A stretch of DNA of 64,000 nt from JBMNKL01 sp050952225 (GTDB taxonomy: Bacteria > Bacillota > Clostridia > Acetivibrionales > DTU013): positions 682,001 through 746,000 of the forward strand of contig JBMNKL010000001.1 in NCBI GenBank assembly GCA_050952225.1, in the 5' to 3' direction. Each line of letters starts with the position of its first letter. Positions within the stretch are counted from its first letter, which is position 1. The notes beneath the pieces are model-generated. The model was not told where the DNA came from, searched no databases, and saw nothing but the letters and a program-made list of their open reading frames with translations. Below, piece by piece: positions 25,754-35,413 of the stretch. The position numbers and the translations under genes are program-made.

Positions 25754-27256
25754 ATGTTGAAAAGAAAACTTGGATATGCTTTCGGTGATATCTACGGCGG
25801 AGGGGCCTTCTTAATCTTCAGCATGTTATACATGAATTTCCTGGTTATTGTAGAGAGTCTGCCTGTTTTTCTTGCTTCAGCCATCATTTTCGCGGGAAAA
25901 ATCTGGGACGCGGTTACAGACCCGATTGTTGGAAATTTGTCGGACAGGACCCGTTCGAAGTATGGAAGGCGAAGGTTTTATTTTCTGATAGGCATTGCTC
26001 CCGTCTTTATTTCTTTTGTCATGATGTGGTATTCTTTTGGCATTACCGGAGAAACAGCCCGGTTTATTTACCATTTGATAGCATACATGTTATTCGGGAC
26101 GGCATTTACAATCGTGATGGTGCCGTATAATGCCATATTGCCGGAGATGACGGATGATTACAATGAACGGACCAGCTATACGACAACTCGGATGGCATTT
26201 TCAGCGGGAACTTCCATACTGGCTGCGGTTATTCCAAGTATTATAATCAAATCTGTCGGGGGCGATGTAAACGGGCCGCAGCAGAAGCCGGGGTATCTTG
26301 CCATGGCTGTCGTGTTCGGCATTGTTTTTGCGCTTTGCTGGCTCTTAACGTTTTTTGGGACGCATGAAAGGAAGGATATCCCACAGCCTGAAAGCTTTTC
26401 GATAAGGAAATGGTTCAGCGTATTTCAAAACAAGACATACCGCATATTCCTCGGTATTTTTATAACGGTCCAGGTGGCGATAGACCTGTTGCTGGCGTTA
26501 TTTGTTTTCTATATTGATATTGTCGTCCTGCAGTATAAAAACTACGAGGTAATCATGGGGGCGCTTCTTGTATTCCAGTTATTGTTCATGTTCTTGCATA
26601 ACAGAATCGCGCAGGCAAAAGGAAAGCATTATCCGCTGTATGCCGGAATACCTGTATGGATTTTGACTTCCGTTTTCTTTTCATTTATAAACCATGAAAC
26701 TCCGCTGTTTGTTTTATGCATAATGGCTGTTTTTATTGCGCTTGGTGCAGCTGCGGGCAACCTGGCCACATGGTCGATGCTTTCGGATATCTATGATGTT
26801 GACGAACTGATGACCGGTAAGCGCAGGGAAGGCATATACAGCGGGGTTACGACGTTCATGCGCAAGTTTTCCAGCGCCATTGCCGTGCTGCTCCTGGGAT
26901 TGGGCCTGTCGCTGTCGGGGTTCAACCAGGATGAATACAATATAAGCCGAAGTGCCGGCAACTTTTTTGACCCGATGGAATATGCCACATCAAGTGTGTC
27001 TTCAACGATAAAGTGGATGTTTGTAATCATACCGGTTGTGTTTCTTACGGCGGCGCTGCTGTTTGCCCTGCGCTATAAGCTTGACTGCAGGCGTTTCAAT
27101 ATGGTTATTAATGGTGTTAAGAAACTGAAATCCGGCATGTCTCCTGCCGAATTTGACGATGAAGAAAAGGCCGTTTATGAGCTATTGACGGGGAAACCGG
27201 TCGAAAGTCTTTGGGGCGGGCGGCCTGAACAGGGAAAACAGCAATATATTATATAA
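25754..27256 (+). CDS. GPH-family sugar:cation symporter (MFS)
   Basis: The 500-residue membrane protein has about 12 hydrophobic segments. It carries the GPH/MelB signature near residue 57 (DAVTDPIVGNLSDRTRSKYGRRR), including the DPxxG and RTRSKYGRRR loop characteristic of melibiose/xyloside/glucuronide transporters. It would import a sugar or glycoside with Na+ or H+. The ribosome binding site is weak (GAAAGG 12 bp upstream). It follows the Gfo/Idh/MocA gene and is probably co-transcribed. Confidence 0.9.
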   Translation: MLKRKLGYAFGDIYGGGAFLIFSMLYMNFLVIVESLPVFLASAIIFAGKIWDAVTDPIVGNLSDRTRSKYGRRRFYFLIGIAPVFISFVMMWYSFGITGETARFIYHLIAYMLFGTAFTIVMVPYNAILPEMTDDYNERTSYTTTRMAFSAGTSILAAVIPSIIIKSVGGDVNGPQQKPGYLAMAVVFGIVFALCWLLTFFGTHERKDIPQPESFSIRKWFSVFQNKTYRIFLGIFITVQVAIDLLLALFVFYIDIVVLQYKNYEVIMGALLVFQLLFMFLHNRIAQAKGKHYPLYAGIPVWILTSVFFSFINHETPLFVLCIMAVFIALGAAAGNLATWSMLSDIYDVDELMTGKRREGIYSGVTTFMRKFSSAIAVLLLGLGLSLSGFNQDEYNISRSAGNFFDPMEYATSSVSSTIKWMFVIIPVVFLTAALLFALRYKLDCRRFNMVINGVKKLKSGMSPAEFDDEEKAVYELLTGKPVESLWGGRPEQGKQQYII

Positions 27257-27290
27257 TCGGTAATATAAGATTGTTTTTCGGGTAAAAAAG

Positions 27291-27698
27291 CTATTTTATC
27301 TTTTTAAGGATAAGTTCATCATGCCTTGAAACTTCTTTTTCTATGCGCTCAAGCTGGTCCGTGTGCTGCTTATAGCCGTCAAACAGTGCCTGAAGCTTTT
27401 GTCCGTGGTTATGCTCGATACGGGTAACTACGTTTTCGACGGAGGTTAACCTGCTTTCGACAGATGTTAACCTGTTTTCGACAGATGTTAACCTGGACTT
27501 TACCTCGGTCATATCTTTTGCAAGAGTGCCGACTTGGCTCGTAAGAGTGTCGACCTGGCCCGTAAGAGTATCAACCCGGGTTGCAAGAGTGCCAACCTGG
27601 CTCGTAAGAGTGTCGACCTGGCCCGTAAGAGTATCAACCCGGGTTGCAAGAGTGCCAACCTGGGCTGCTATAAATTCCAATAACTCCCTGTCGTTCAT
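27291..27698 (-). CDS. coiled-coil protein with heptad tandem repeats
   Basis: Function not recognised. The 135-residue protein is almost entirely coiled coil. Residues about 13-55 repeat heptads of the form VDTLTGQ/VDTLTSQ/VGTLATR, then RLTSVEN-type heptads follow. The C-terminus (QALFDGYKQHTDQLERIE) is shared with the protein at 43190-43525. AGGAGC lies upstream of the start. It is transcribed convergently to the symporter gene. The repeats are visible at the DNA level (63 bp and 21 bp units), so length is likely variable between strains. Confidence 0.75.
   Translation of the reverse strand: MNDRELLEFIAAQVGTLATRVDTLTGQVDTLTSQVGTLATRVDTLTGQVDTLTSQVGTLAKDMTEVKSRLTSVENRLTSVESRLTSVENVVTRIEHNHGQKLQALFDGYKQHTDQLERIEKEVSRHDELILKKIK
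27523..27664 (-). repeat. 63-bp coding tandem repeat
   Basis: Units begin near 27523, 27586 and 27649 (AGAGTGCCRACYTGG...). The first two are nearly identical over 63 bp, which is three 21-bp heptad codon blocks. A separate 21-bp unit (CGACAGATGTTAACCTG-type) recurs about three times at 27436-27493. Confidence 0.8.
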
Positions 27699-28049
27699 GA
27701 GATCTGCTCCTGCTTTCCATTATCTTATCCAATTATACACGAAACAAGCTCACATATCAATAAATATTAAAATTGAATAATATTGGTAACAATGTAATAT
27801 TTATAAAGCATTGTGTCTTTACAAAACCAAAATCGTTCCTATGCCTTATAAACAGCGAATTATTAACATAAAAAAATAATTATTCTGCATTTGTAAACTA
27901 TTTGTAATATAAAACCTTAGAAAATTACAAAAATTCTAATAAAATGAAATTGTCAGAATACATAATTTTACATAAACTAAGAGGCATAATAAGAAATATC
28001 TGTAATAAGATAAAAAAATTGGGCGAAATATGCGCAGGAGATGCGGTTT

Positions 28050-28973
28050 ATGAGATACGCAGCCATTGAAATAGGTACTAATTCGACAAAAATGATTATC
28101 GTTCAAAAGGACGAGTCGAATTCCTGCTCTGTTGTGAAGAAAAGCAACAGTGTAAACAGGCTTAGCCGCAATATGTTTGAAAACCGTATGATTCAGCGGA
28201 AAGCCTTTAAGGACGGTATGGACATAATTCATAAATATATGAAGGATATCGAAGAAAACAGGGCAAAACTGGTTTCTGTTTTTTCCACGAGCGTACTGCG
28301 GGATGCTGAAAACAGGAGCTTAATTATGCAAGAGGTAAAAAAACATTATGGTTGTGATATACAGATTATCAGCGGCGGGCAGGAAGCATTTTATGCATAC
28401 AGGGCAGCAAGCCGGCTGATGGAAGACAAGGATGGGAAAGCCGTTGTTATCGACATCGGCGGAGGAAGTACCGAGATTATTTACGGCAGCGGAGAAAACA
28501 TTGACCATAAAGCCAGCCTGGATATCGGCGCGGTCAGGTTAACGGAGCTTTATTGTGAAAGCGACCCGCCAAAAGATACGGAAATAAGCCGGATTAGCCG
28601 CCATATAAGGGAAAAGCTGGCAACACTGCCGGATATATCGCTTCAGGGAGCGATTCTGATCGGAACAGGCGGGACAATCAAGACCCTGGCAACAATTTAT
28701 TCTTCTGTGGATTACCGGAATGAAGAGAAAATAAACGGGCTGGTTATTTCTCAAGATGCCGTCAACGGTATCATTCGTAAGCTTGCCAGGATGGATGTTG
28801 AATCCAGGAAGAAAGTAAAGGGCCTGAATCCGAAAAGAGCGGACGTTATTGTTACCGGTTTGCTGATTTTGCAGGCTGTGATGGAGGCATTCAAGGCTGG
28901 TCAAATTGCGGTAAGTACAAAAGGCGTACTCGAAGGCTATATGGACTATTTTTTAAATAATTTACATAACTGA
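28050..28973 (+). CDS. ppx: exopolyphosphatase/guanosine pentaphosphatase family protein
   Basis: The 307-residue ASKHA-fold protein has the Ppx/GppA phosphate-1 motif AAIEIGTNSTKM at its start, the STSVLRDAENR segment, the GGQEAFYAYRAA motif, VVIDIGGGSTEII (phosphate 2) and LIGTGGTIKTLA. It hydrolyses polyphosphate or pppGpp in characterised homologues; which one here is unknown. AGGAG at 28036-28040 is 9 bp from ATG 28050, preferred over ATG 28041. A weak promoter (TTGTCA, 17 bp, TAAACT) lies at 27950-27978 in an otherwise featureless 350-bp AT-rich gap. It is separated by 55 bp from the ABC genes. Confidence 0.88.
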   Translation: MRYAAIEIGTNSTKMIIVQKDESNSCSVVKKSNSVNRLSRNMFENRMIQRKAFKDGMDIIHKYMKDIEENRAKLVSVFSTSVLRDAENRSLIMQEVKKHYGCDIQIISGGQEAFYAYRAASRLMEDKDGKAVVIDIGGGSTEIIYGSGENIDHKASLDIGAVRLTELYCESDPPKDTEISRISRHIREKLATLPDISLQGAILIGTGGTIKTLATIYSSVDYRNEEKINGLVISQDAVNGIIRKLARMDVESRKKVKGLNPKRADVIVTGLLILQAVMEAFKAGQIAVSTKGVLEGYMDYFLNNLHN

Positions 28974-29028
28974 ACCAAGCTCAACCATTTACAGTTGAGG
29001 TCGGTTTTGGTAAAGGGGAAGATAGAAA

Positions 29029-30039
29029 ATGAGCTTCATTGAGGTAAAAAACCTGGTTAAGGATTACAAGATAAACTTAAGGAAAAGAGGTCTGCTGGGC
29101 GCGATACACAGTCTTTTGATTCCTGAGTACAAAATCATAAGGGCTGTTGACGATATCAGCTTTACCATAGAAAAGGGCGAGATGGTGGGGTTTATCGGGC
29201 CTAACGGCGCCGGCAAATCAACAACGATAAAAATGCTTACCGGCATTCTTGTGCCAACTTCGGGCACTATCGTTACCGGGGGCCTGTCGCCGCATTCCGA
29301 CAGGAAAAGGAATGCGGCGAGAATCGGCGCGGTTTTCGGACAGAGGACCCAAATGTGGTGGGACCTTCCGGCAGTGGATACGTTTGATTTATTGCGGTAT
29401 GTTTACAAGATTCCGGAGAAAAAATTCAAGGCCAATATGGAGTTATTTAACGAGCTGTTAGGGCTTAACGAGTTTATTTCAAAGCCTGTAAGGCAGTTAA
29501 GCCTTGGGCAGAGGATGAGAGCCGATATAGCTGCCTCGCTGATTCACGACCCCGAGATTGTTTTTTTTGATGAGCCGACCATAGGGCTTGATGTCGTGGC
29601 CAAGCAAAAGGTTCGCGATTTTGTAAAGCATATGAATAAAGAGAAGAAAATAACCATGATTTTTACTACGCATGACATGGGAGATATCGAAAAAACCTGT
29701 GACAGGATGCTGATAATTGACAAGGGCAAAATCATATATGACGGAACGGCGGATGATATTAAGGAAAAGTACGCGAAATACAGAACTCTTGTAGTTGACT
29801 TTGTTGAGAAACAAACCGGGATAAAGATTCCCGGGGTGGAAGTATACGAAGACAAGGGCAATAAAATCAAATTCAGGTTCAACAAGGATGAAGTATCAGC
29901 CCAGGAACTTATCAGCAGCCTGACACAAAAGTACGGGATATCCGATTTCACAATACAGGAAACAGAAGTGGAAAGTATCATCAGGGAAATATATGAAGGC
30001 AGGATCAAATGCGATGAGAGTTTATATGGAGTTTGCTAA
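29029..30039 (+). CDS. ABC transporter ATP-binding protein (ABC-2 type)
   Basis: The 336-residue ATPase has Walker A GFIGPNGAGKST, the signature LSLGQRMRAD, Walker B IVFFDEPTIGLD and the H-loop TTHDMGD. It belongs to the group encoded with two ABC-2 permeases (COG4586 type) and carries a C-terminal extension of about 80 residues typical of that group. AAGGGGAAG precedes the start. Its 3' end overlaps the first permease. In this context it probably powers export of the product of the downstream pathway; that is inference. Confidence 0.92.
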   Translation: MSFIEVKNLVKDYKINLRKRGLLGAIHSLLIPEYKIIRAVDDISFTIEKGEMVGFIGPNGAGKSTTIKMLTGILVPTSGTIVTGGLSPHSDRKRNAARIGAVFGQRTQMWWDLPAVDTFDLLRYVYKIPEKKFKANMELFNELLGLNEFISKPVRQLSLGQRMRADIAASLIHDPEIVFFDEPTIGLDVVAKQKVRDFVKHMNKEKKITMIFTTHDMGDIEKTCDRMLIIDKGKIIYDGTADDIKEKYAKYRTLVVDFVEKQTGIKIPGVEVYEDKGNKIKFRFNKDEVSAQELISSLTQKYGISDFTIQETEVESIIREIYEGRIKCDESLYGVC

Positions 30040-30802
30040 GAAAGCGTTTCAAAACAGTATTGTATATAGGGCAAACAGTTATGCAGGAATCATTAATACA
30101 ATCGTAATGATTTTTGTAAACATAGCAATCTGGAGAGCGATTTATGAGGAGGAAGCCGCACTCGAAGGACTCCAGTTCAGATTGGTCATGACATATATTG
30201 TTTTGAGCTTCCTGATGCAAAGTGTCTTTGTTATGGATGAATACCTTATACAGGGAAAGGTGAGAAACGGCACTATTGCAACAGATATGCTGCGCCCGGT
30301 TAGTTTTCTGAATTATATATTTTCTCACAATATAGGGATAGCTGTATTCAGAATCATAATCCAGTTAATCCCTGCCCTTATTGTATCAATATTGTTCATT
30401 AAAATACTGCCGCCCTTTTCACCTTTGATTGCCGTTTACTTTGCTGTCAGCGTTATACTCGGATACCTTGTGCTTTATTCCATTAACCTTGTGGTATGGC
30501 TTACTTCATTTTGGTATTTTGAAGTATTCAGTTTTGTCACAATAAAGGATGCGGCAATAATGATATTGTCAGGCGCGCTGATGCCAATATGGTTTATGCC
30601 CGGGTGGATGTACAACATTGTACAGGTTACTCCTTTCGGGTCGATATATTCCGTGCCCATATCCATCTACCTTGGCCAGCTCCCGGAAACAGAAATGTAT
30701 ACAAAATTAGTTTTGCAATTGGTATGGATTATCGTTTTCCAGGGAATTGCCAGGCTGATGTGGCATTGTGCAGTTAAAAGAATTGTGGTACAGGGGGGAT
30801 AA
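30014..30802 (+). CDS. ABC-2 type permease, subunit 1
   Basis: The 262-residue membrane protein has about six hydrophobic segments and the ABC-2 permease profile of the COG4587 type. It contains a VKIR-like cytoplasmic stretch (QGKVRNGTIATDMLRPVSF) that resembles the coupling region in these permeases. It pairs with the next gene to make a heteromeric channel for the ATPase. ATG 30014 is chosen with AGG 10 bp upstream; ATG 29993 lies further inside the ATPase gene. Confidence 0.86.
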   Translation: MRVYMEFAKKAFQNSIVYRANSYAGIINTIVMIFVNIAIWRAIYEEEAALEGLQFRLVMTYIVLSFLMQSVFVMDEYLIQGKVRNGTIATDMLRPVSFLNYIFSHNIGIAVFRIIIQLIPALIVSILFIKILPPFSPLIAVYFAVSVILGYLVLYSINLVVWLTSFWYFEVFSFVTIKDAAIMILSGALMPIWFMPGWMYNIVQVTPFGSIYSVPISIYLGQLPETEMYTKLVLQLVWIIVFQGIARLMWHCAVKRIVVQGG

Positions 30803-30819
30803 TCCTGGCTAACCAGAGA

Positions 30820-31638
30820 ATGTTTACAATACCGGAATTAATAAAAGTATTCTTTGTACATACCAAGCTAATTGCAAAGATTACATTGGAATACAAGTTT
30901 CATAGGGCGCTTGTCTGTTTTGCGGTTTTCTGCAGGGAAATGATCAGTATCGTTACCATGTACCTTATTATGATAAGGTTCGTGAAAATAAAGGGTTGGG
31001 ATATGAATGAAATGCTTTTTCTCTATAGCTTTCTTTTCATTTCCTACAGCCTGTTTGTCTTTGTTTTTGCAGGGATTCGTGACTTTGACGAAATGGTCCA
31101 AATGGGCGAACTGGACCGCTTCCTTCTGAGACCTCTTGGCCTGATGTACCAGGTTATAGCGTCCAGGGCGGATATTGCGGCAACTTTGGGTCATGGAGCG
31201 GTTGGAGTCATCCTGCTGGTTAAAACGGCGGGTTCGGTAGGATTGGAATGGAACCTGAGGAATACACTGGCATATATCATGGTGATTCTGGGAGGTACCA
31301 TAATTCAGGCTTCCCTTTTCATGGTATCTTCATGTTTCAGTTTTTGGGCAATCAACACGACGAATATGCGGAATTTGATTTTTTTCAATGCCAGGCGGTT
31401 TGCTGCATATCCCCTTAGTTTTTATCCGGGGCCAATACGAAATTTATTGATATTCCTTCTGCCGTTTGCTTTTGTTAATTATTTCCCATGCCTGTTCTTT
31501 TTGGACAAGGCCGAGGTTTCAATGCTGTGGGGCGGCGTTTTGCCCTATTTGACACCGGTGGTCGGCATTCTTTTATTCTGTCTGGTTTCTATTTTTTGGA
31601 GGATTGGACTGAGGCATTATTCAAGTGTCGGCAATTGA
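30820..31638 (+). CDS. ABC-2 type permease, subunit 2
   Basis: The 272-residue membrane protein has about six hydrophobic segments and the COG3694-type ABC-2 permease layout, including the DEMVQMGELDRFLLRPLG loop that parallels the one in subunit 1. GGGGGGAT at 30793-30800 is far from ATG 30820, so a CTG at 30805 may be the true start. It is co-directional with the other ABC genes and 63 bp before the nucleotidase. Confidence 0.85.
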   Translation: MFTIPELIKVFFVHTKLIAKITLEYKFHRALVCFAVFCREMISIVTMYLIMIRFVKIKGWDMNEMLFLYSFLFISYSLFVFVFAGIRDFDEMVQMGELDRFLLRPLGLMYQVIASRADIAATLGHGAVGVILLVKTAGSVGLEWNLRNTLAYIMVILGGTIIQASLFMVSSCFSFWAINTTNMRNLIFFNARRFAAYPLSFYPGPIRNLLIFLLPFAFVNYFPCLFFLDKAEVSMLWGGVLPYLTPVVGILLFCLVSIFWRIGLRHYSSVGN

Positions 31639-31701
31639 CTTTAATCCATACTGACGGAACAGGTTTGAATATTTTTATGATATGAAAGGATGTTAACGGA
31701 A

Positions 31702-33270
31702 ATGAAAAAATATACAAATATCATTGTACTTGGAATAATAGCTCTTTGTGCGCTGGTTTATCTTGTGGCGGCTACTGTGAATTTTCAGGATGTCTTTTTA
31801 TCGGTCGGCATATATGACAAGAAAATAACAATTATTAATACTGCCGATATTCATGGCCATATTCTCTATGATGAAGAAATCGGCTATTTTTCCATGGATA
31901 CGGCAAATATCATAAGGGGTATGCCTATCCTGAAGACCTTGGCCGATTCTGTGAAAAAAAGCAATGAAAACACGCTGATGCTGGACTCGGGAGATATGTT
32001 CCACGGAACGAATGAAGCTAATATAGACAAAGGAAAAGCGGTTGTGGAAATTGCCAACATGATGGGCTACACGGCAATGACCATAGGGAACCATGATTTC
32101 AATTTTGGCCTGGACAGGCTGAAAGAGATTAAAAGCCAGTTGAACTTCCCGATACTTTGCGCCAATGTTTTCGAAAACGGGGTTTCCATTTTTGAACAAT
32201 ACAGGATTGTGGAGATGGATGGAATAAATATTGGCCTGTTCGGATTAACCCATGAGGAATCGCTGGAATATGCGAATACCAGGGATATAGAGAATATAAC
32301 GATAGAAGATGCGGTGTCCGTTGCAAAGAGGATTGTTCCGCTGTTGCGGGATAAATGCGACGTGGTAATACTAATTTCGCACCTGGGACAGGAGAAGGAT
32401 ATAGAGCTTGCTAAAGAGGTGGACGGAATTGATTTGATTCTAAGCGGACATCTCCATATTTTACAGACCAAGATTATAAAAGAGAATAATACGTACGTGG
32501 CAGAAGCCGGAAGCTATGCAACTCATATCGGAATCGCAGATATTTATATGAAAAACCGGAAGATAGAGAATATTGTATGGAGGGTGGAAACGACCTCCGA
32601 TAAATCGAAAGCGGATAAAGAAACAGATGCGGTTGCCCAGAAGTATCACGAAATAGCATTCGAATCAATGAAGGAAGTCGTAGGCAAGGCCGAAACGAGA
32701 CTGAACGGCCTCAGGTTTGATGTCCGGTCAAAGGAGACCAACCTGGCTAATATGCTTGCCGATGCCATGAAGCTGGAAGGAAACGCTGACCTGGCGCTGA
32801 TGAACGGCGGTGGAATCAGGCAGAGCATACCTGAAGGCGATATCACTCTTTATGCCATCGGCGAGGTACTCCCGTTTTACAACTCGCTGGTTACTATCGA
32901 AATAACGGGAGAGACGATTTATCAGGCCATTGAAAACGGGCTGAGATCATACCCGAGCGGTGCATATAACGGGGCTTTCCTGCAGGTGTCGGGAATCAGC
33001 TACGAGTTTGACGGATCGCAGGTTGCAGGAAAAAGATTGATAAGCGTTTTCAAGGATGGAGTTCCCCTTGATAAAGAAAAAACCTATAAAGTGGCGACAA
33101 ATGACTACCTGTATAACGGCGGAGACGGCTACGAGTGCCTGAAAGATGCGAAATTGATTTATAGCGGAAGGCTCCTGAAAGATGTGCTGGCGGATTATAT
33201 CAGGAAGGAAAAGACAGTATCGCCTGTAGTGGAGGGGAGAATCAAGGTTATTAACGAGAAGTATAAATAA
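31702..33270 (+). CDS. exported 5'-nucleotidase/metallophosphoesterase
   Basis: The 522-residue protein has an N-terminal signal or anchor segment (residues 5-27) and then the 5'-nucleotidase metallophosphoesterase domain. The domain motifs are NTADIHGHI, LDSGDMFHGT, IGNHDFNFG, LISHLGQE and LSGHLHILQ. The C-terminal substrate domain has LMNGGGIR, LPFYNSL and the NDYLYNGGDGY motif. It acts outside the cytoplasmic membrane on nucleotides or related phosphoesters. The position inside the pathway operon is unusual and could link it to processing or salvage of a nucleotide-linked product, but it may be incidental. Confidence 0.9.
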   Translation: MKKYTNIIVLGIIALCALVYLVAATVNFQDVFLSVGIYDKKITIINTADIHGHILYDEEIGYFSMDTANIIRGMPILKTLADSVKKSNENTLMLDSGDMFHGTNEANIDKGKAVVEIANMMGYTAMTIGNHDFNFGLDRLKEIKSQLNFPILCANVFENGVSIFEQYRIVEMDGINIGLFGLTHEESLEYANTRDIENITIEDAVSVAKRIVPLLRDKCDVVILISHLGQEKDIELAKEVDGIDLILSGHLHILQTKIIKENNTYVAEAGSYATHIGIADIYMKNRKIENIVWRVETTSDKSKADKETDAVAQKYHEIAFESMKEVVGKAETRLNGLRFDVRSKETNLANMLADAMKLEGNADLALMNGGGIRQSIPEGDITLYAIGEVLPFYNSLVTIEITGETIYQAIENGLRSYPSGAYNGAFLQVSGISYEFDGSQVAGKRLISVFKDGVPLDKEKTYKVATNDYLYNGGDGYECLKDAKLIYSGRLLKDVLADYIRKEKTVSPVVEGRIKVINEKYK

Positions 33271-33295
33271 CCGGTATGGAAAAGGTACTGAAGTG

Positions 33296-33997
33296 ATGAA
33301 AAGAAGTATAAGTAAAACTGCAAATAAATATAATCGCAAGAAAGGCGTTCTTATAGTATTCGAAGGATTAAGCGGAAGCGGCAAAAGCCTGAACGCTAGA
33401 CTTTTGATAGAGGTTCTGAGGGACAGGGGATATGACCCTGTGCTGACGGAGTGGAATTCAAATAAAACTATTCGCGGGCTTGTAGCATGGCTGGATTCCA
33501 GGGATATACTTACATCAAGAATTTACAGCTTATTACAGTGGATTGGGTTTTTTCTGGATTATTTCACAGTCATACTGCCGGCATTGCGGTCCTGGAAAAT
33601 TGTTATTGCGGACAGGTATGTATATACGGGCATGGCAAGAGATTCCGCAAATGGCGCGTGGAAGTGGCCGGGCCGGGTGATTGTCCGCATTGTGCGCAGG
33701 CCTGATCGTATTTATTTTATCGATCTGCCTGCCAGCATTTGTCTTGAACGCTTGAAGGCAAAAGGTAAGGCGCTGTTTCATACCAACAAGAGGATCAGGG
33801 AAAACAGGCTTTTAAAAAATAAGGAATTGTACTATCTGAAAAAAATGAGGCATGAGTATAACAGGCTGTTTTCGGATACGGAGCGCTTAAAAATCGATGA
33901 GGTTCTTAAGGTTTACTCCGGAGATGACGTTATCGAATGGAACATGGTAAATCAAATTTATGATACTGAAAAAATTCTGAGGGGGACACCGGTATGA
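33296..33997 (+). CDS. thymidylate-kinase-like P-loop protein
   Basis: The 233-residue protein has a Walker A GLSGSGKS at about residues 24-31 in an FEGLSGSGKS context. It has the ADRYVYTGMARD motif equivalent to the DR(Y/F) motif of dTMP kinases, and a YFIDLPASICLERL stretch followed by a mobile lid. It is a phosphate transferase of the dTMP-kinase superfamily, but substrate residues are not assignable. The start ATG 33296 follows AAAAGG by 10 bp; a GTG at 33293 overlaps. Its stop overlaps the ACP start (ATGA). Confidence 0.78.
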   Translation: MKRSISKTANKYNRKKGVLIVFEGLSGSGKSLNARLLIEVLRDRGYDPVLTEWNSNKTIRGLVAWLDSRDILTSRIYSLLQWIGFFLDYFTVILPALRSWKIVIADRYVYTGMARDSANGAWKWPGRVIVRIVRRPDRIYFIDLPASICLERLKAKGKALFHTNKRIRENRLLKNKELYYLKKMRHEYNRLFSDTERLKIDEVLKVYSGDDVIEWNMVNQIYDTEKILRGTPV

Positions 33998-34266
33998 ATA
34001 AGAAAGATATTGAAAACAAGATATGCGATATACTGAGAAAATATTGTCAATATAATGCAGACAGTATTGCCGTTGACAAAGATTTAAGAGAAAACTACGG
34101 GATTGACTCACTTATTCTGGTTGAACTGCTGGTGGAAATCGAAGCCGGCTTCGGGATTACTTTTGACAGCGAGATGCTTACCTATGATCATTTTTCCACG
34201 GTTGCATCGATGGCGGATTATGTCTATGAAAAAGTCGGCAGAGAGCAAGAGGTGGATTACATTTGA
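33994..34266 (+). CDS. acyl carrier protein 1 (GIDSL type)
   Basis: The 90-residue carrier protein has the phosphopantetheine attachment motif NYGIDSL with Ser39, acidic helix-2 residues and the helical ACP pattern. It overlaps the kinase-like gene by 4 bp and the BtrH-like gene by 4 bp, so the three are translated together. The neighbouring AMP-forming ligase is the most likely loader. A phosphopantetheinyl transferase must come from elsewhere, as none is in the window. Confidence 0.92.
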   Translation: MNKKDIENKICDILRKYCQYNADSIAVDKDLRENYGIDSLILVELLVEIEAGFGITFDSEMLTYDHFSTVASMADYVYEKVGREQEVDYI

Positions 34267-35396
34267 GGAAACATACCATAGCGAATGTTTCCAGGTACTA
34301 CGACCCTGATGCTCATGATTGTTTCCATAATGTTCTTTTAAGCCTGCTGCTCTACAAGGGACTGAATATCAACCTGGTATTGGCTGATTATCTTTGCTTT
34401 ATGTATGACAGCGAAAGTGGCCATATCGGCTTGAACTACCTGGAAAAGCCGCTTCATACCGTAATACTGACGGAAGAAGAGCTGAACACTTCGTTGGAAT
34501 ATGTATTTTCGCCAACGACAGCACACTATGCGGATTATAATACTGTCATTAATGACTGCAGGTATGGGGACAGGGTAAAAATATTCCGCTTTTATGATGA
34601 TGATAACGAAAGGGCTTATATGCACCTGAAGGACCTGATTGACCGGGATGAACCTGCCATCATAGCGGTAGACCTGTTTTACATGAAATATCACAGGGCC
34701 TTTCAAAAGGAACACGGCCTGCACTATGTAGTGGTAATCGGATACGATGAAGACAAAGGCCTGATCGAATTATTCGATAAGAAGTTTAATACCGAAAGCG
34801 ACTTTGACGGGAGCTTGCCTGTAGAGGATATCATGTGGGCAAGATGCTCCGACAACCCGGTTGTCGACCCTTTGCTGGGCGAGCACAAAAGGCCTCTTCG
34901 CAATGTCTGGGCCGAGGTTAAAACCGGCTCGTTTACCGTATCGGGTCATAAATCGATGAACATCATCAGGAAAAGCTGCAGCAGGATGTACGGTGAAGAG
35001 GAGGTTCTCGGGAACAAGTGCGGTTTTGAAATGGTTGACCGGTTTCGAAAAGATTTGCTCGCCAGGACAGAGTCCGGATTTGACGACAGTGTTCTGAATT
35101 TATTCAGGTACTATACGGCTTCGCTTAAAACAATTGCAAGAAGCAGAAGGAGATTCCGGGTTTTTATAAACGAGCTGTCGCCAATTTTGCCCGGGAGTCT
35201 GATCGGTGAAGTTTCAGGCCTGCTGGAGGAGTCGTCGAAATGCTGGGATTTATGTTCAAATATTGCTTGCAAGTTTGTCATTAGAAAATCAAGGGAGCTT
35301 GCAAGAAGCATTTACGAAAAATCAGGCATATCGTTGGAGTGTGAGAAGAGAGCAGTAGATCTCTTGTACACGCATTTGACAAATAAAGGAATATAA
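34263..35396 (+). CDS. BtrH-like acyltransferase 1 (C39-peptidase-like fold)
   Basis: The 377-residue protein has a BtrH N-terminal type papain-like domain: Cys20 in HDCFHNVLLSLL, a His at about residue 155 in GLHYVVVIGYDED, and a following acidic/aromatic LFDKKF segment. In butirosin biosynthesis BtrH uses this triad to move an aminoacyl chain from ACP to the aminoglycoside. The C-terminal half is helical and of unknown function. The TTG start at 34263 has GAGGTGG 7 bp upstream and overlaps the ACP stop. Its acceptor is unknown. Confidence 0.75.
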   Translation: MRKHTIANVSRYYDPDAHDCFHNVLLSLLLYKGLNINLVLADYLCFMYDSESGHIGLNYLEKPLHTVILTEEELNTSLEYVFSPTTAHYADYNTVINDCRYGDRVKIFRFYDDDNERAYMHLKDLIDRDEPAIIAVDLFYMKYHRAFQKEHGLHYVVVIGYDEDKGLIELFDKKFNTESDFDGSLPVEDIMWARCSDNPVVDPLLGEHKRPLRNVWAEVKTGSFTVSGHKSMNIIRKSCSRMYGEEEVLGNKCGFEMVDRFRKDLLARTESGFDDSVLNLFRYYTASLKTIARSRRRFRVFINELSPILPGSLIGEVSGLLEESSKCWDLCSNIACKFVIRKSRELARSIYEKSGISLECEKRAVDLLYTHLTNKGI

Positions 35397-35413
35397 ACGC
35401 AGAGGGGGTATTT

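Noticed and set aside
27523..27664. Tandem repeat resembling a CRISPR array
   Set aside because: Units are contiguous with no spacers and encode coiled-coil heptads in frame.
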